This document shows positions 1 through 8,401 of a stretch of DNA of 11,600 nt, piece after piece. Each line of letters begins with the position of its first letter. Position 1 is the first letter of the stretch. The position numbers and the translations under genes were made by a program. Under the pieces are notes generated by a model that searched no databases, was not told the origin of the DNA, and was given only the letters and a program-made list of their open reading frames with translations. This DNA is from Candidatus Sifarchaeum subterraneum (GTDB taxonomy: Archaea > Asgardarchaeota > Sifarchaeia > Sifarchaeales > Sifarchaeaceae): the NCBI GenBank assembly GCA_016292335.1, contig JAECRX010000005.1, forward strand, positions 1 to 11,600, in the 5' to 3' direction.

Positions 1-53
1 ATATGAATTTTTGATTGAAATTCGGATTTTAGCATCATTTGTGAGGGATAAAA

Positions 54-482
54 CAAGTGTGCAAAGTTCTTATAGCCCAAAATGTAGGAAATTTTTTCGA
101 TGTCATCTTTTACGAATCCAGATAGATCAATCATTTTTTGCCTCAACTCAACCCACAGGAAGATATCGAGCGAATTTATCCCCGCATGAGACAAATCCTG
201 CGCTGATATGAGGAGAAGAAGATATATCTGATACTGGACAATTTCTCAGCTCATAAGTTCAAAGCAATCAATCAGTAGGTAAAAAAGAATACCAGAATCG
301 AATTGGTCTATTCGGACACATATATCCCCTGGTTGAATCCCTTAGAAAATTTCATCAGGCACTTTAGAAAGAGATTACTGGATAACCACCTCTATATAGA
401 CGTAATGGTCATGAAAAAGGACATCAGAGTATAAATCTTCGCTCAGAAATGCCATCATGCCAAAGGCTCTGTCATCCAGTAA
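54..482 (+). pseudogene. Decayed IS630-like DDE transposase (C-terminal part)
   Basis: One reading frame (codons starting at 54, 57 and so on) gives the typical end of an IS630/Tc1-like transposase: IYLILDNFSAHK near 222-257, then RIELVYSD and YIPWLNPLENF at about 294-353, then RHFRKRLLDNH. The Asp codon at 237-239 and the Glu codon at 345-347 match the second and third residues of the family's DDE triad. The frame is broken by stops at 123-125, 204-206, 276-278 and 432-434, and the region that would carry the first Asp is unrecognisable or lies left of the window, so this is a dead remnant. The part before about 200 fits poorly and its left boundary is uncertain. I see no intact terminal inverted repeats. 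The family call rests on the conserved LDN and NPLEN blocks seen directly; inactivity follows from the stops. Confidence 0.8.
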
Positions 483-541
483 CTTGCACTAAAGAAACAC
501 TGGGTTTCACTGATTAGTATGAGAAGTTCTCAAAGTTCTAG

Positions 542-688
542 GGGACTTTATATACATTACACTCTGTAAATGATGTCGGGACAAAGTTAATGCAAAGGTT
601 GGAAATGTCGGGGCCTAGAAATCCTTTTCCTTTTTAACATATTATCCAAGAAGTCCCCATCCGTTAAGTTGGGGATGAACTGCGTCAT
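542..688 (+). mobile_element. Probable right-end remnant of an IS200/IS605 (tnpB) element
   Basis: An open stretch ending at TAA 635-637 reads VGTKLMQRLEMSGPRNPFPF at its end, which resembles the variable tail of a TnpB protein but is not diagnostic. It is followed after 16 bases by a hairpin, TCCCCA (654-659) with TGGGGA (670-675), whose loop TCCGTTAAGT resembles the loops of IS605-family right-end hairpins. The sequence GATGAACTGCG follows. In that family this region is both the transposon right end and the 3' part of the omega/reRNA. No tnpB body is present: an in-frame stop lies at 539-541 and IS630 debris lies further upstream. The assignment rests on motif memory, so confidence is limited. 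Confidence 0.38.
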
Positions 689-760
689 ATTTCCGGAAAT
701 GAATACAGAGTGGGAACCGTTCACTCATGGACTCATTAATTTTTCGATTGGTGGTTAATT

Positions 761-3700
761 TTGGGAAAGCTCAAAACAGTAATTTGTCTCATATTTTTTC
801 TTGTAATTCTTAATTTTTCTAGTGCAAGCAATGTGGAGGCTAATGAAAACAGTTTAAGCGTTCAGTTCAATTCAATTAGCGATGGATATGAGTTGATCAA
901 TAGTAAAATCCGTATTCATTTCCAACAAAAAGGAGAAACAAGCTTTTATCGTGTGATATTTTATTTGAACAACTCTGGGTGGATTGAGCTTGGTAAAATG
1001 GAGTATCCATTTGCAATCGGATTTGTTAGTGGATCTACACCTAGTTTTCAGTATTATAATATCAGTTCGATAACATCGGCCTCCCAAACAGATTCGGCCA
1101 TAACCGTAAACTGTTCTTCAGGGCTTATAACAGATTCTTATGGAAATTTGTGGACTATTTATGATCTATATACATTAACGAATACTTCTACTTTTGTAGA
1201 TGTGAAGAGATATTGGTGTTACCGTGGATCTCTTTCTGAAAGCGACATGCTTTTGCCCTTTAATTTGACCATTTCCTTTCCAGGAGCATCTATTCCACGT
1301 AGAGTAGATTATTTGATGATGCCAGGGTTATGTTATAACGGAAACGTGGTTACGGACTATGATCTTCAAAAAGGATGGTATGATCTGCTTGACTACCCTA
1401 AAATCAACTTAGAGAACGAATCTCAAAAATTTCTATTTCAAGAAGAAAGATTTCCATCTCCATTCGTTTCATGGGAATATTCAGATTATGTAGTGGGATT
1501 AGAAACAGAACCAAGTCAAAATTTCAGAGCAACTCTTGGTTTTACAGGAAATCAAGATTACTTCCATTTGATGAGTTGTATAGGAAGTTGGACAAGTGGA
1601 GGAATCTTTCATGATGACTTTTCCACCTATAGACTTTATGATCAAATACCACGATATGAACCTAGCCACTACTATGTAGAACACACATGGAATACGATTG
1701 AAAAAAAAGGTGTGGATGTTGCCCTCGGTCAAATTTTTACGAAAAATTACAGAATTTATTTAGCCAGAAATTCAGAACAAAAAAATTTCGGTTTTTACCA
1801 AGTGTTACGCAATTCTTGGGATTGGATCAACTCATCTTACTCGAACCCAAGTCTTTGGAGAGAAATCTATGAAATTATGGATTACAAATCCAATTTAGGA
1901 CTTTCAAAATATTATTATTGCAACGAAACAGGTTATTGGAATGAAACAGCAGAAATTGGAATTTACGCGGGGTTCTGTCTAAATGGAAGTCTTCTAGATT
2001 TGAGTCAGTCGAGCAATAAAGAATGGGATAAATGGATGATCGGGGGTGAATCGGGACAGGTAATGGGGGTCGCTTACTCTTTATTACAATATGGTTTCTT
2101 GTGTAATAATCAAACATACATTGATGTTGCAGAAAAAGTCATCGATTGGTATGTGAATGAGACAATCTGGAAAGGAACGATTTCTCCTGATTTTTGTCAA
2201 GCTCAGTATTTTGATCAGCCCTGTTTTTGGAGTGGACGGAGACTCGATTCGATGAAGAGATATCCCCAATACACACAAAAGGCGGGGGAGGTCATAAGCC
2301 ATGTTTTACGGGCATATGTTCTAGAAAAAAATTTTGGCACTAATATTTCTCGATGGTATAATTACTCGAAAAATCTCTTAGAGGTATATGTAGAGAATCA
2401 ATTTCCTAGTGGATGTTATCCCAGTATGCTTTATTATGATTTGAATTACGAAACTATAGTAGTTGAAAGCAATGAAACTGCGTCTGGAGTATTAATTGCA
2501 TTGGCAATGTTGGAAATGTATGACATTACTGGCAATAATACATATCTTGATTCTGCACTCAGTGCTATGAATTATTATGAAACGAATTACCTCAACCAAG
2601 TTCAAGTCTGTGGATTTGATACAGGAGCTGCTGAAGGATCCGCACGATCTGAAATGCGACACATCATGGATTATAAAACATGTGAGTATTTCACAAGAGT
2701 ATACATGAAGTTATATGAACTGACCAATGACCCTTCTTATTTATCGAAAACCGAAAAATCTGCGAAAGTGTTATCGACTTGGATCTACAATTGGAATGTG
2801 AATTTCGACCATTCCAGTATTCTTTATCAAAACAACTTCAAAACAAAAGGTTGTGTCCAGATCAGCATCGAAAAACATGCACTGACTCCTGCATATAGTA
2901 GTGCATACACTTTGAAAAAAGCATCCATGCTATTGAATAATCGCTTTTTCGATCGACTGTCTGACCTTGTTTTAAAGGGCAGTAGTCAAATGCTTTCAAC
3001 AGAGGGAAAGACACTCGGAATGAACACGACCATGATAGGTGCTCAATCAACATATTGGTATCACACGAATTGGACAGCCGAAGAGGGTATGGCAAAAGGC
3101 AATATGTCTGATAGATGCTGGGCCTCGAATATAGCAGAATTGTTTACCTGTCCAAAGATTGAAAAAAAAATAACATTAGATACTTTGCCATTAGCGATAA
3201 GAAACAGTACAGTAACCTTACGTGTAAACATAACTGATACATCTAGTAATCCTATAGATAATGTTAGAGTGAAGTTGACGGATGTTACTACAGGCACGAA
3301 TATCGGCTTTCAAATAACTGATTCGGATGGAATTGCAGAAATAGATTATGAGTTGCGCGAAGATGAGTTGCTTGGAAATCACTGCATAAACATAATGGTT
3401 ATAGACCCATTCATAGAGGCAAAACCAGGGTTACATAACATAACCGTATATAGCAGACCAATAATCACTTTGGCAGAGGTAATCAGTACGACCAGAGGAG
3501 ATACTGTAACTATTGTCCTATATGTAACTGATGAGATGGGCAATCCTTTAAGCATTTCGAACATCACGATCTTCGACTACAATAACAATACCATCGTCAT
3601 GAATTTGATGAGCAATTCCACGGGATATGCCACTTTTGATTGGAATACTCCCAATGGACATCCAATCGGCAAATCAAAACTTTACTTCACTATTGGAAAC

Positions 3701-4768
3701 GAGGGTTATAATCTAGATGCTATAAATAATGCAGAGATAACGGTTTACAGTCAGCCAAATGTCGACATCAAAATTAAGAACTCCTGTACACGAGGGGACA
3801 ACGTTACAATATACGTGACCGTAACGGATGAAAATGATAATCCAATCCCAAATATAAAGGTCAAATTCGTGGACTCAACCAGTGGTATAATACAGGGGTA
3901 TGCCTATACCAATGCGTCAGGAGTTGCCGTGTTTTCTTATGTATTTCCAGATAATTCCACATTAGGGAAACATAAAATAAAAGTGATAGTAAAAGATGCA
4001 GGTTATTATCTAAGCGCATCCGATTCGGAGAATATAGAGGTATATTCCAAACCAACGATCAAAATACGGTGTAATGATGATATAATAAATGAAGAAGATA
4101 TGATCACATTCAAAGTGAGTGTAAAAGATGAAAATGGAACTCGATGGAATGGTCTTGTTTATGTATATGTAAACGGCACTCTAATAAAGTCGTTAAATAT
4201 CACAGATGGGGCAATCAAATTTTCAATAACTTTTGATAAAGAAGGAACATACGTTATTTTGTTTGAATTAGAAGAAAAGGACTATTATAAAAAAGTCAGT
4301 AAAACAAAGCTAATAACGGTCCTCAAGAAAGCTAGTTTGGTACCTATTTCTGAGATACCAAACACAATTTCATTAGATGAACCTCTCGTTTTTTGGCTAA
4401 ATCTTTCATATATCGATGGAGAACCAATATCTTATGAATTAATTTATCTTTTAATCAATAACAAAACGACTGAGTTGTTTTACACAAATTCTTCAGGTAT
4501 TTGCGAGATCATTTATCACTTTGAAACAGCAGGAACCTTCACTTTAACATGTCTTTATTCTGGAAATGCATCCGCAGATGTTTTAATATATACTTTTGAG
4601 ATAAAGGTTACTGAAGAAAAATTAATGTTCTTTAACTACAATTCTCCTGTAGTATATGCTCTATGTTTTCTTATTTTTATTTTAGATACAATGATTGCGA
4701 TTAAAAGATGGAAGAACCAAAATCCAATTCAACTGGAGATAAAACCTTTGAATTTTGCCAAATACTGA
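761..4768 (+). CDS. Secreted, membrane-anchored glycoprotein with alpha/alpha-toroid (glycosidase-like) domain and five Ig-like repeats
   Basis: 1335 aa, probably outside the cell. Residues 4-24 form a hydrophobic signal peptide. About 30-340 is beta-rich. About 345-800 contains repeated helical hairpins (for example 433-465, 506-545, 574-610 and 636-675) with the Tyr/Leu pattern of six-hairpin glycosidases and lyases. Five related beta-sandwich repeats follow at about 802-897, 899-996, 999-1095, 1098-1187 and 1190-1283, sharing VTD-E-GNP, G-A-F and a closing VYS-P motif, like bacterial Big/invasin-type Ig domains. A TM helix at about 1296-1314 is followed by KRWKNQ, giving an outside-N, inside-C anchor. 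About 35 NxS/T sequons lie in the predicted ectodomain. The start is TTG: an in-frame stop at 737-739 leaves no ATG or GTG, and GGTGG at 750-754 is a plausible weak SD. Polysaccharide binding or cleavage is inferred; I could not assign catalytic acids. A structural adhesin or S-layer-associated protein is the alternative. Confidence 0.88.
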   Translation: MGKLKTVICLIFFLVILNFSSASNVEANENSLSVQFNSISDGYELINSKIRIHFQQKGETSFYRVIFYLNNSGWIELGKMEYPFAIGFVSGSTPSFQYYNISSITSASQTDSAITVNCSSGLITDSYGNLWTIYDLYTLTNTSTFVDVKRYWCYRGSLSESDMLLPFNLTISFPGASIPRRVDYLMMPGLCYNGNVVTDYDLQKGWYDLLDYPKINLENESQKFLFQEERFPSPFVSWEYSDYVVGLETEPSQNFRATLGFTGNQDYFHLMSCIGSWTSGGIFHDDFSTYRLYDQIPRYEPSHYYVEHTWNTIEKKGVDVALGQIFTKNYRIYLARNSEQKNFGFYQVLRNSWDWINSSYSNPSLWREIYEIMDYKSNLGLSKYYYCNETGYWNETAEIGIYAGFCLNGSLLDLSQSSNKEWDKWMIGGESGQVMGVAYSLLQYGFLCNNQTYIDVAEKVIDWYVNETIWKGTISPDFCQAQYFDQPCFWSGRRLDSMKRYPQYTQKAGEVISHVLRAYVLEKNFGTNISRWYNYSKNLLEVYVENQFPSGCYPSMLYYDLNYETIVVESNETASGVLIALAMLEMYDITGNNTYLDSALSAMNYYETNYLNQVQVCGFDTGAAEGSARSEMRHIMDYKTCEYFTRVYMKLYELTNDPSYLSKTEKSAKVLSTWIYNWNVNFDHSSILYQNNFKTKGCVQISIEKHALTPAYSSAYTLKKASMLLNNRFFDRLSDLVLKGSSQMLSTEGKTLGMNTTMIGAQSTYWYHTNWTAEEGMAKGNMSDRCWASNIAELFTCPKIEKKITLDTLPLAIRNSTVTLRVNITDTSSNPIDNVRVKLTDVTTGTNIGFQITDSDGIAEIDYELREDELLGNHCINIMVIDPFIEAKPGLHNITVYSRPIITLAEVISTTRGDTVTIVLYVTDEMGNPLSISNITIFDYNNNTIVMNLMSNSTGYATFDWNTPNGHPIGKSKLYFTIGNEGYNLDAINNAEITVYSQPNVDIKIKNSCTRGDNVTIYVTVTDENDNPIPNIKVKFVDSTSGIIQGYAYTNASGVAVFSYVFPDNSTLGKHKIKVIVKDAGYYLSASDSENIEVYSKPTIKIRCNDDIINEEDMITFKVSVKDENGTRWNGLVYVYVNGTLIKSLNITDGAIKFSITFDKEGTYVILFELEEKDYYKKVSKTKLITVLKKASLVPISEIPNTISLDEPLVFWLNLSYIDGEPISYELIYLLINNKTTELFYTNSSGICEIIYHFETAGTFTLTCLYSGNASADVLIYTFEIKVTEEKLMFFNYNSPVVYALCFLIFILDTMIAIKRWKNQNPIQLEIKPLNFAKY

Positions 4769-4836
4769 TAAGCAGATTACTTTAAGTCTCTAAGTTATTT
4801 ACAAAAGGCAACTCAAATTCTCTCAACACAGAAAAC

Positions 4837-4844
4837 TTAATTAG
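4837..4844 (+). promoter_or_regulatory. Candidate TATA box for the cooC-like gene
   Basis: TTAATTAG follows GAAAAC, resembling an archaeal BRE plus TATA arrangement, in the 174-base gap before the cooC-like ATG. It would place transcription start near 4865-4870. AATAAGATAT at 4851-4860 is an alternative. Weak, by eye only. Confidence 0.22.
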
Positions 4845-4942
4845 TTACGAAATAAGATATCAATCGGCATTCAAAGGTTTTCTAGTTCGATGAACAATGA
4901 AAAAGTAAGCACTAAAGTAGAAAAGAAACAAGAAGTGAAATT

Positions 4943-5743
4943 ATGAAACAAAATAAACCTGAAAAAAGCCTTCTCACTGGTAAAGGAAATGTGATATCAA
5001 CCAGTGGGAAGGGAGGAGTTGGTAAAACAAGTTTCATTGCTCTTGTATTAAAAACCCTAGTAAATGATGGAGTCAAAGATATTCTTATAGTAGATGCAGA
5101 CCCAGATTCAAACATACCTGATGTCCTAGCAGTAGAAGTTACAAATACGATTGCGACAATTGTTAATGAGTTATTGAAAAAAATGAGTATATTGCCGTCA
5201 GGTATTGATAAACCAGGTTATATTGAGGGAAAAATATTTGAAAACCTTTATGAATCAAGTAATTTTGATTTACTTGTAATGGGAGCCCTGGAACGCGAAG
5301 GCTGTTTTTGTTATATCAATCGAGTATTAACGGATATTATAGATACATTCATTAAAAATTATACCGCCACACTAATAGATATGCCAGCAGGACTTGAACA
5401 TATTGCCAGAAGAACGGCGAAAGACGTTGAATTTCTATATATATTAACAGATACCTCTAAGATGGGTCTTCAGACTGCTCAAAGAATCAAAAATCTTGCT
5501 GAGAAAGTTCAAACCGATTTTAATAAGGTTTTCCTGGTTTTAAATAGAGGCAAAAAAGATACTGTAAAAATTGTGGCAGATTATGCGAGAAAAGCAGGGT
5601 TAGAGTATGTTGGTCATATTCCGGAGGATCCCTTGGTAGCAGAGTTTAATTTGCTTGGAAAAAGTCTGCTAGATCTTCCAGAGGATTCAAAAGCCTATCT
5701 TGCTGTGAGGGAAATAGTAGAAAAAACCTTAATTTTAAGATAG
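4943..5743 (+). CDS. cooC: CooC-like nickel-insertion ATPase (MinD/ParA-type P-loop, SIMIBI class)
   Basis: 266 aa, close to the usual length of CooC. Residues 22-30 (GKGGVGKTS) are the deviant Walker A with signature Lys23; LIVDADPDSN (48-57) is the switch I/Walker A' region and LIDMPAGLEHIARR (144-157) the Walker B/switch II block, whose AG-EH pattern is typical of CooC. GCFCYINRVL contains Cys121-x-Cys123, at the place where CooC proteins carry the CxC motif that binds metal at the dimer interface. NRG (201-203) fits the base-recognition motif. The family matures Ni-containing CO dehydrogenase/acetyl-CoA synthase in the cytoplasm (CooC, AcsF). ATG is chosen because GAAGTGA (4932-4938) precedes it as an SD. 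An 18-codon frame (4890-4946) overlaps the start as ATGA but is probably chance. No CODH/ACS genes are seen in this window, so substrate is inferred. A generic MinD/ParA protein is the alternative, but CxC argues against it. Confidence 0.85.
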   Translation: MKQNKPEKSLLTGKGNVISTSGKGGVGKTSFIALVLKTLVNDGVKDILIVDADPDSNIPDVLAVEVTNTIATIVNELLKKMSILPSGIDKPGYIEGKIFENLYESSNFDLLVMGALEREGCFCYINRVLTDIIDTFIKNYTATLIDMPAGLEHIARRTAKDVEFLYILTDTSKMGLQTAQRIKNLAEKVQTDFNKVFLVLNRGKKDTVKIVADYARKAGLEYVGHIPEDPLVAEFNLLGKSLLDLPEDSKAYLAVREIVEKTLILR

Positions 5744-5752
5744 TTTTATTTT

Positions 5753-5809
5753 GTCGTTGGGGTAGGAAGCTACTCTACCCTGCAGGGTGAGTCTTCCTGC
5801 TTCAACGAT
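5753..5809. terminator. Long imperfect hairpin between convergent genes
   Basis: Bases 5755-5769 pair with 5793-5807 over 15 positions (three of them G-T), 5772-5775 pair with 5789-5792, and 5777-5780 pair with 5785-5788 around a TGCA loop. Only CT (5770-5771) and T5776 are bulged, giving 23 pairs in 53 bases. One further T-A pair (5754/5808) and a G-T pair (5753/5809) extend the base. It starts 12 bases after the cooC-like stop and could end transcription there or from the opposite strand. It overlaps the tnpB scar, so it may instead be the element's right-end/omegaRNA structure. Confidence 0.5.
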
Positions 5810-5912
5810 TCTGGAAGGTCATCCTCACAGGCTCTACAGGTAGTTCTTACCTTGTTCAAGATGTTGATGACTGAACTATGGCCTCTATCTTTGGCATCAC
5901 ATGCTGATTGGC
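5770..5912 (-). mobile_element. C-terminal scar of an IS200/IS605-family TnpB
   Basis: Read on the minus strand from about 5912, one frame stays open to a TAG at 5772-5770 and gives CDAKDRGHSSVINILNKVR, then TTCRACEDDLPESLKQE, then DSPCRVE. The D-x-D/R-(N)-x-INIL pattern is the end of the TnpB zinc ribbon/RuvC III region, and the SLKQE tail resembles many TnpB C-termini. Nothing upstream matches TnpB because that DNA is the end of the Rad50-like gene in another frame, so only about 47 codons of the transposon protein survive. Its border falls at the last codons of the Rad50-like gene, suggesting that an insertion or deletion set that gene's present stop. The homology is recognised by eye, and the 5' limit is uncertain by some tens of bases. 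Confidence 0.6.
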
Positions 5913-8230
5913 GTTAATTTTTCGTAATCTGAATGCTCTTTAAAGAAAATGGTCCTCGTTGCACCACTTTTATGCAATATTTCTCTACAGTACTGAATAC
6001 TTTTGTCATCTAGGTGTTCTGCTTCGATGAAAATTGTCTTTCCATCGAAAAGTCCTAAACTGCCCAACGTCCCAAGAATTGCTCCGAATCCTTCCCCCGA
6101 AGATAAACTTTCTAGCATTTGTAGGGAAAAGACTTCCTGGCCAGTTTGAGTTTTTACTCGTTTGAGAAGGGAGTTCGTTTCAATATCCCAAGAGATAACG
6201 TCTATTCCATACTTTTTTACAATTTCAGGTAATGACTTACTTATCTTATTTTTCATCAATTCTTGCAATTTTGGTAGGAGTCGGATACACCATTTCACGA
6301 ATTCTGTAATAACATAGTACTTTTTTAATCCTTGTTCATACTCTTCTTTCATGTCAGCCATTCGATGTATTTCTTTTTGTAACTGTGGTATTTGAGCATT
6401 TAATTTAGCTTGTTGTGCTATCAATTCATCTTTTTTACGTCTAAAATCAGAAATTTCTTTTTCAGTTGTTTGTAATTCGTCATTGAGCCCCCAAAGTTCT
6501 TTTTGGTCGAAAGTTCCTTCACGTTCTTGCAATTCTTTTTTTAGAGTTAATAGTTCTTCGTTTAATTTTACCATTTCACTTTCTAAGGTGCTTTTTCCAT
6601 CTTTAAGTTTTTCTAAATCGGCTTCCAGCGCCCTTTTCTCAATTTCTTCCTTTTTGTCCCTTATTTTTTCAAGTTTGAGGAGTTTTTCCCGTTTTTCTTC
6701 ATATTTTTCAATCTTTTTCGTTAATTTAGAAATTTCATTCTGAATTTTATCCAATAACTGTTTTTCCTTTTCAGCTTCATTTATGTAGGATAAAATCCGT
6801 TCTAAAGTTTTAATTTCATTCCTAGTTTTCTTTAAATCAATCCGCCATTGTTTTATTTTCTCTTGGGTTGAAGATATAGAGGATGCTCGTTCAGCTTCTA
6901 ACTTTTCCATCTTTGTGAATAGAGCAGCATGATCTTGAAAAGAACCACAGATAGGACAATGTTCGATGGTTTTGTCATTCATCACGTCTTTGACAAATTT
7001 TACAGCCGATAACAACATTTCATCGTTTTTTATTGCCTTCTCATTATTGGAAATAAGTTCTGTAATCTTCTTTTCAGAGTTTTCTAATGTTTCAATATCT
7101 TTCTTGATTTTGGACATATTCGAATGCTTTTTTTTCTTATAATGCTCTTGGATCAAATTTGAAACTTCATCTTGATAGTGTTTGTACTTAAACTCTGCTT
7201 CTTTTTTTCTATGTTCAAAATCTTTAAGTTCAACCTTTAGTTCCTCAAGTTTATCCGGTATTTTTCCCTTAACACGAAGATTTTTCAGTTCTTTTAATAT
7301 TTCTTTCTCTTGTTTTGATAGTTCTTCGAGTCTTTTTTGCTCTTCTTCGTGAATTAATGTTTTGTTCTCTAATCTTTCAGTAATATCATATAGTCTTTTT
7401 TCTTTTTCTTTAACAATCTGCTCTAATTGAACAGTCTTTGAGGTTAAAATATCGATATCAAATTGGGCTTTTTTCAAATTGTCAATTCGAGCTTCAATCA
7501 TTTTCTTTTTTTCTACCAATGTTTCAAGGCGTGATTCTATTTCATCAAATTCCAAATTTGCTTTTGATATTTTCTGAGAGAGATCGGAAAGAGATTGTTG
7601 TTCCTTCTCCAGTTTGTCGACTTCCCTTTTCAGGTTGTTTAATGTAATACCTTCCGTTTTCTGCATGTTTTCAAATACATTTCGTAATTTATTCAATGTT
7701 GGAATAACAGAGTTTTCTTCAATTGATTCCTTAAATCTTTTTAGTGATTCTTCAACCCTTGTCAGAAATAATACCGAGTTCTTAAACCATTCAGGATTTT
7801 TGACCTTTGTCAGTTCATTTAACTTTTTTAGAACTTCAAGTGGCCTCCCAGAAAATATCTCTTCTTCTTCTTCCTCTCTCTTTATTACCAACGAAGACCT
7901 AACCGCTCCAGATGGATGTAATCTATGAGATAGAGTATAAGAATGACCATCAGCTTGTAAGAATATATCTATCTTTCCTTCAAGAGATTTCATCTTATCG
8001 CCTTTCTCGTCTTCAGCAATTTTGAGAATACGATCTAGTGGTGGGGGACCACCAAAGGCTGAATTTAAAGCAAGCAGTGAAGTAGTTTTTCCCGAACCAT
8101 TTCGTCCCAATATAAGAACGTCGCCCATTTTTTCTGGGAAAATAACTTCTTGTGAATCGTAAAAATTTCCAAACCCCTGAATAGTGTAGCCAATGATCTC
8201 AAATTTAGGTTCCGATGAGTTTTTCGACAA
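5897..8230 (-). CDS. Rad50-like SMC-family ATPase with zinc hook and degenerate Walker B
   Basis: 777 aa. Head N-half: strand 34-41 and Walker A GRNGSGKTT (42-50). Two coiled-coil arms (about 185-420 and 440-635) flank the hook HCPICGS, with Cys425 and Cys428 as in Rad50 zinc hooks. Head C-half: signature LSSGEG (709-714, usually LSGGE), KTIFIEAEHLDD (731-742) in the Walker B position, and an H-loop-like His766. The usual Asp-Glu pair of Walker B reads Glu736-Ala737, so ATP binding looks possible but hydrolysis is doubtful unless Glu738 substitutes. Rad50 relatives act on DNA ends with Mre11, but no nuclease gene is in view. TTG is chosen as start because GGAGGT (8239-8244) sits 8 bases upstream; no ATG is suitably placed. 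The start overlaps the 58-aa gene by 26 bases, so translation is probably coupled. A tnpB scar adjoins the C-terminus. Function in repair, chromosome maintenance or defence is inference. Confidence 0.85.
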   Translation of the reverse strand: MSKNSSEPKFEIIGYTIQGFGNFYDSQEVIFPEKMGDVLILGRNGSGKTTSLLALNSAFGGPPPLDRILKIAEDEKGDKMKSLEGKIDIFLQADGHSYTLSHRLHPSGAVRSSLVIKREEEEEEIFSGRPLEVLKKLNELTKVKNPEWFKNSVLFLTRVEESLKRFKESIEENSVIPTLNKLRNVFENMQKTEGITLNNLKREVDKLEKEQQSLSDLSQKISKANLEFDEIESRLETLVEKKKMIEARIDNLKKAQFDIDILTSKTVQLEQIVKEKEKRLYDITERLENKTLIHEEEQKRLEELSKQEKEILKELKNLRVKGKIPDKLEELKVELKDFEHRKKEAEFKYKHYQDEVSNLIQEHYKKKKHSNMSKIKKDIETLENSEKKITELISNNEKAIKNDEMLLSAVKFVKDVMNDKTIEHCPICGSFQDHAALFTKMEKLEAERASSISSTQEKIKQWRIDLKKTRNEIKTLERILSYINEAEKEKQLLDKIQNEISKLTKKIEKYEEKREKLLKLEKIRDKKEEIEKRALEADLEKLKDGKSTLESEMVKLNEELLTLKKELQEREGTFDQKELWGLNDELQTTEKEISDFRRKKDELIAQQAKLNAQIPQLQKEIHRMADMKEEYEQGLKKYYVITEFVKWCIRLLPKLQELMKNKISKSLPEIVKKYGIDVISWDIETNSLLKRVKTQTGQEVFSLQMLESLSSGEGFGAILGTLGSLGLFDGKTIFIEAEHLDDKSIQYCREILHKSGATRTIFFKEHSDYEKLTPISM

Positions 8231-8381
8231 CTTTGTTTACCTCCTGCGTGGGATTCTCAGATCTTTGGATAATTTCCAAGCAATTTAGAAAAACATTGAT
8301 CAACTTTTTTTTAGAGATTTTAATTTTCTCAGGGATTTCGAATTCCTTGGATAGAATAGTTTCAATGTCATGGACGCTCAT
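8205..8381 (-). CDS. 58-aa protein of unknown function in the Rad50-like operon
   Basis: I do not recognise this protein. It starts MSVHDIETIL and ends VVEKLIGT, is rich in Lys, Ile and Glu, and looks like two or three amphipathic helices with no TM segment and no metal motif (one Cys, at 34). GGAGGA at 8389-8394 lies 7 bases before the ATG, one of the best SDs in the window, which is the main reason to call it real. It begins 20 bases after the stop of the 483-aa gene, and its last 26 bases overlap the start of the Rad50-like gene in another frame, so the three genes are likely co-transcribed and the last two translationally coupled. It could be a small subunit or adaptor of the ATPase, an antitoxin-like partner, or a translated spacer that keeps ribosomes on the message. 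Only the gene call is well supported, not a role. Confidence 0.68.
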   Translation of the reverse strand: MSVHDIETILSKEFEIPEKIKISKKKLINVFLNCLEIIQRSENPTQEVNKVVEKLIGT

Positions 8382-8401
8382 AAATTAGTCCTCCTTTTTA
8401 T

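Noticed and set aside
2940..4620. DNA repeats or a CRISPR-like array within the surface-protein gene
   Set aside because: The periodicity is at protein level (Ig-like domains of about 95 residues); there are no identical short repeats with spacers.
4890..4946. 18-codon leader frame overlapping the cooC-like start as ATGA
   Set aside because: It has no SD and no recognisable peptide features; its codons overlap the SD of the next gene, so chance is the simplest reading.
7614..7928. 104-codon plus-strand open frame inside the Rad50-like gene
   Set aside because: It is antisense to coiled-coil-coding DNA; its Ser/Phe-rich translation is the usual shadow of Lys/Glu-rich codons.
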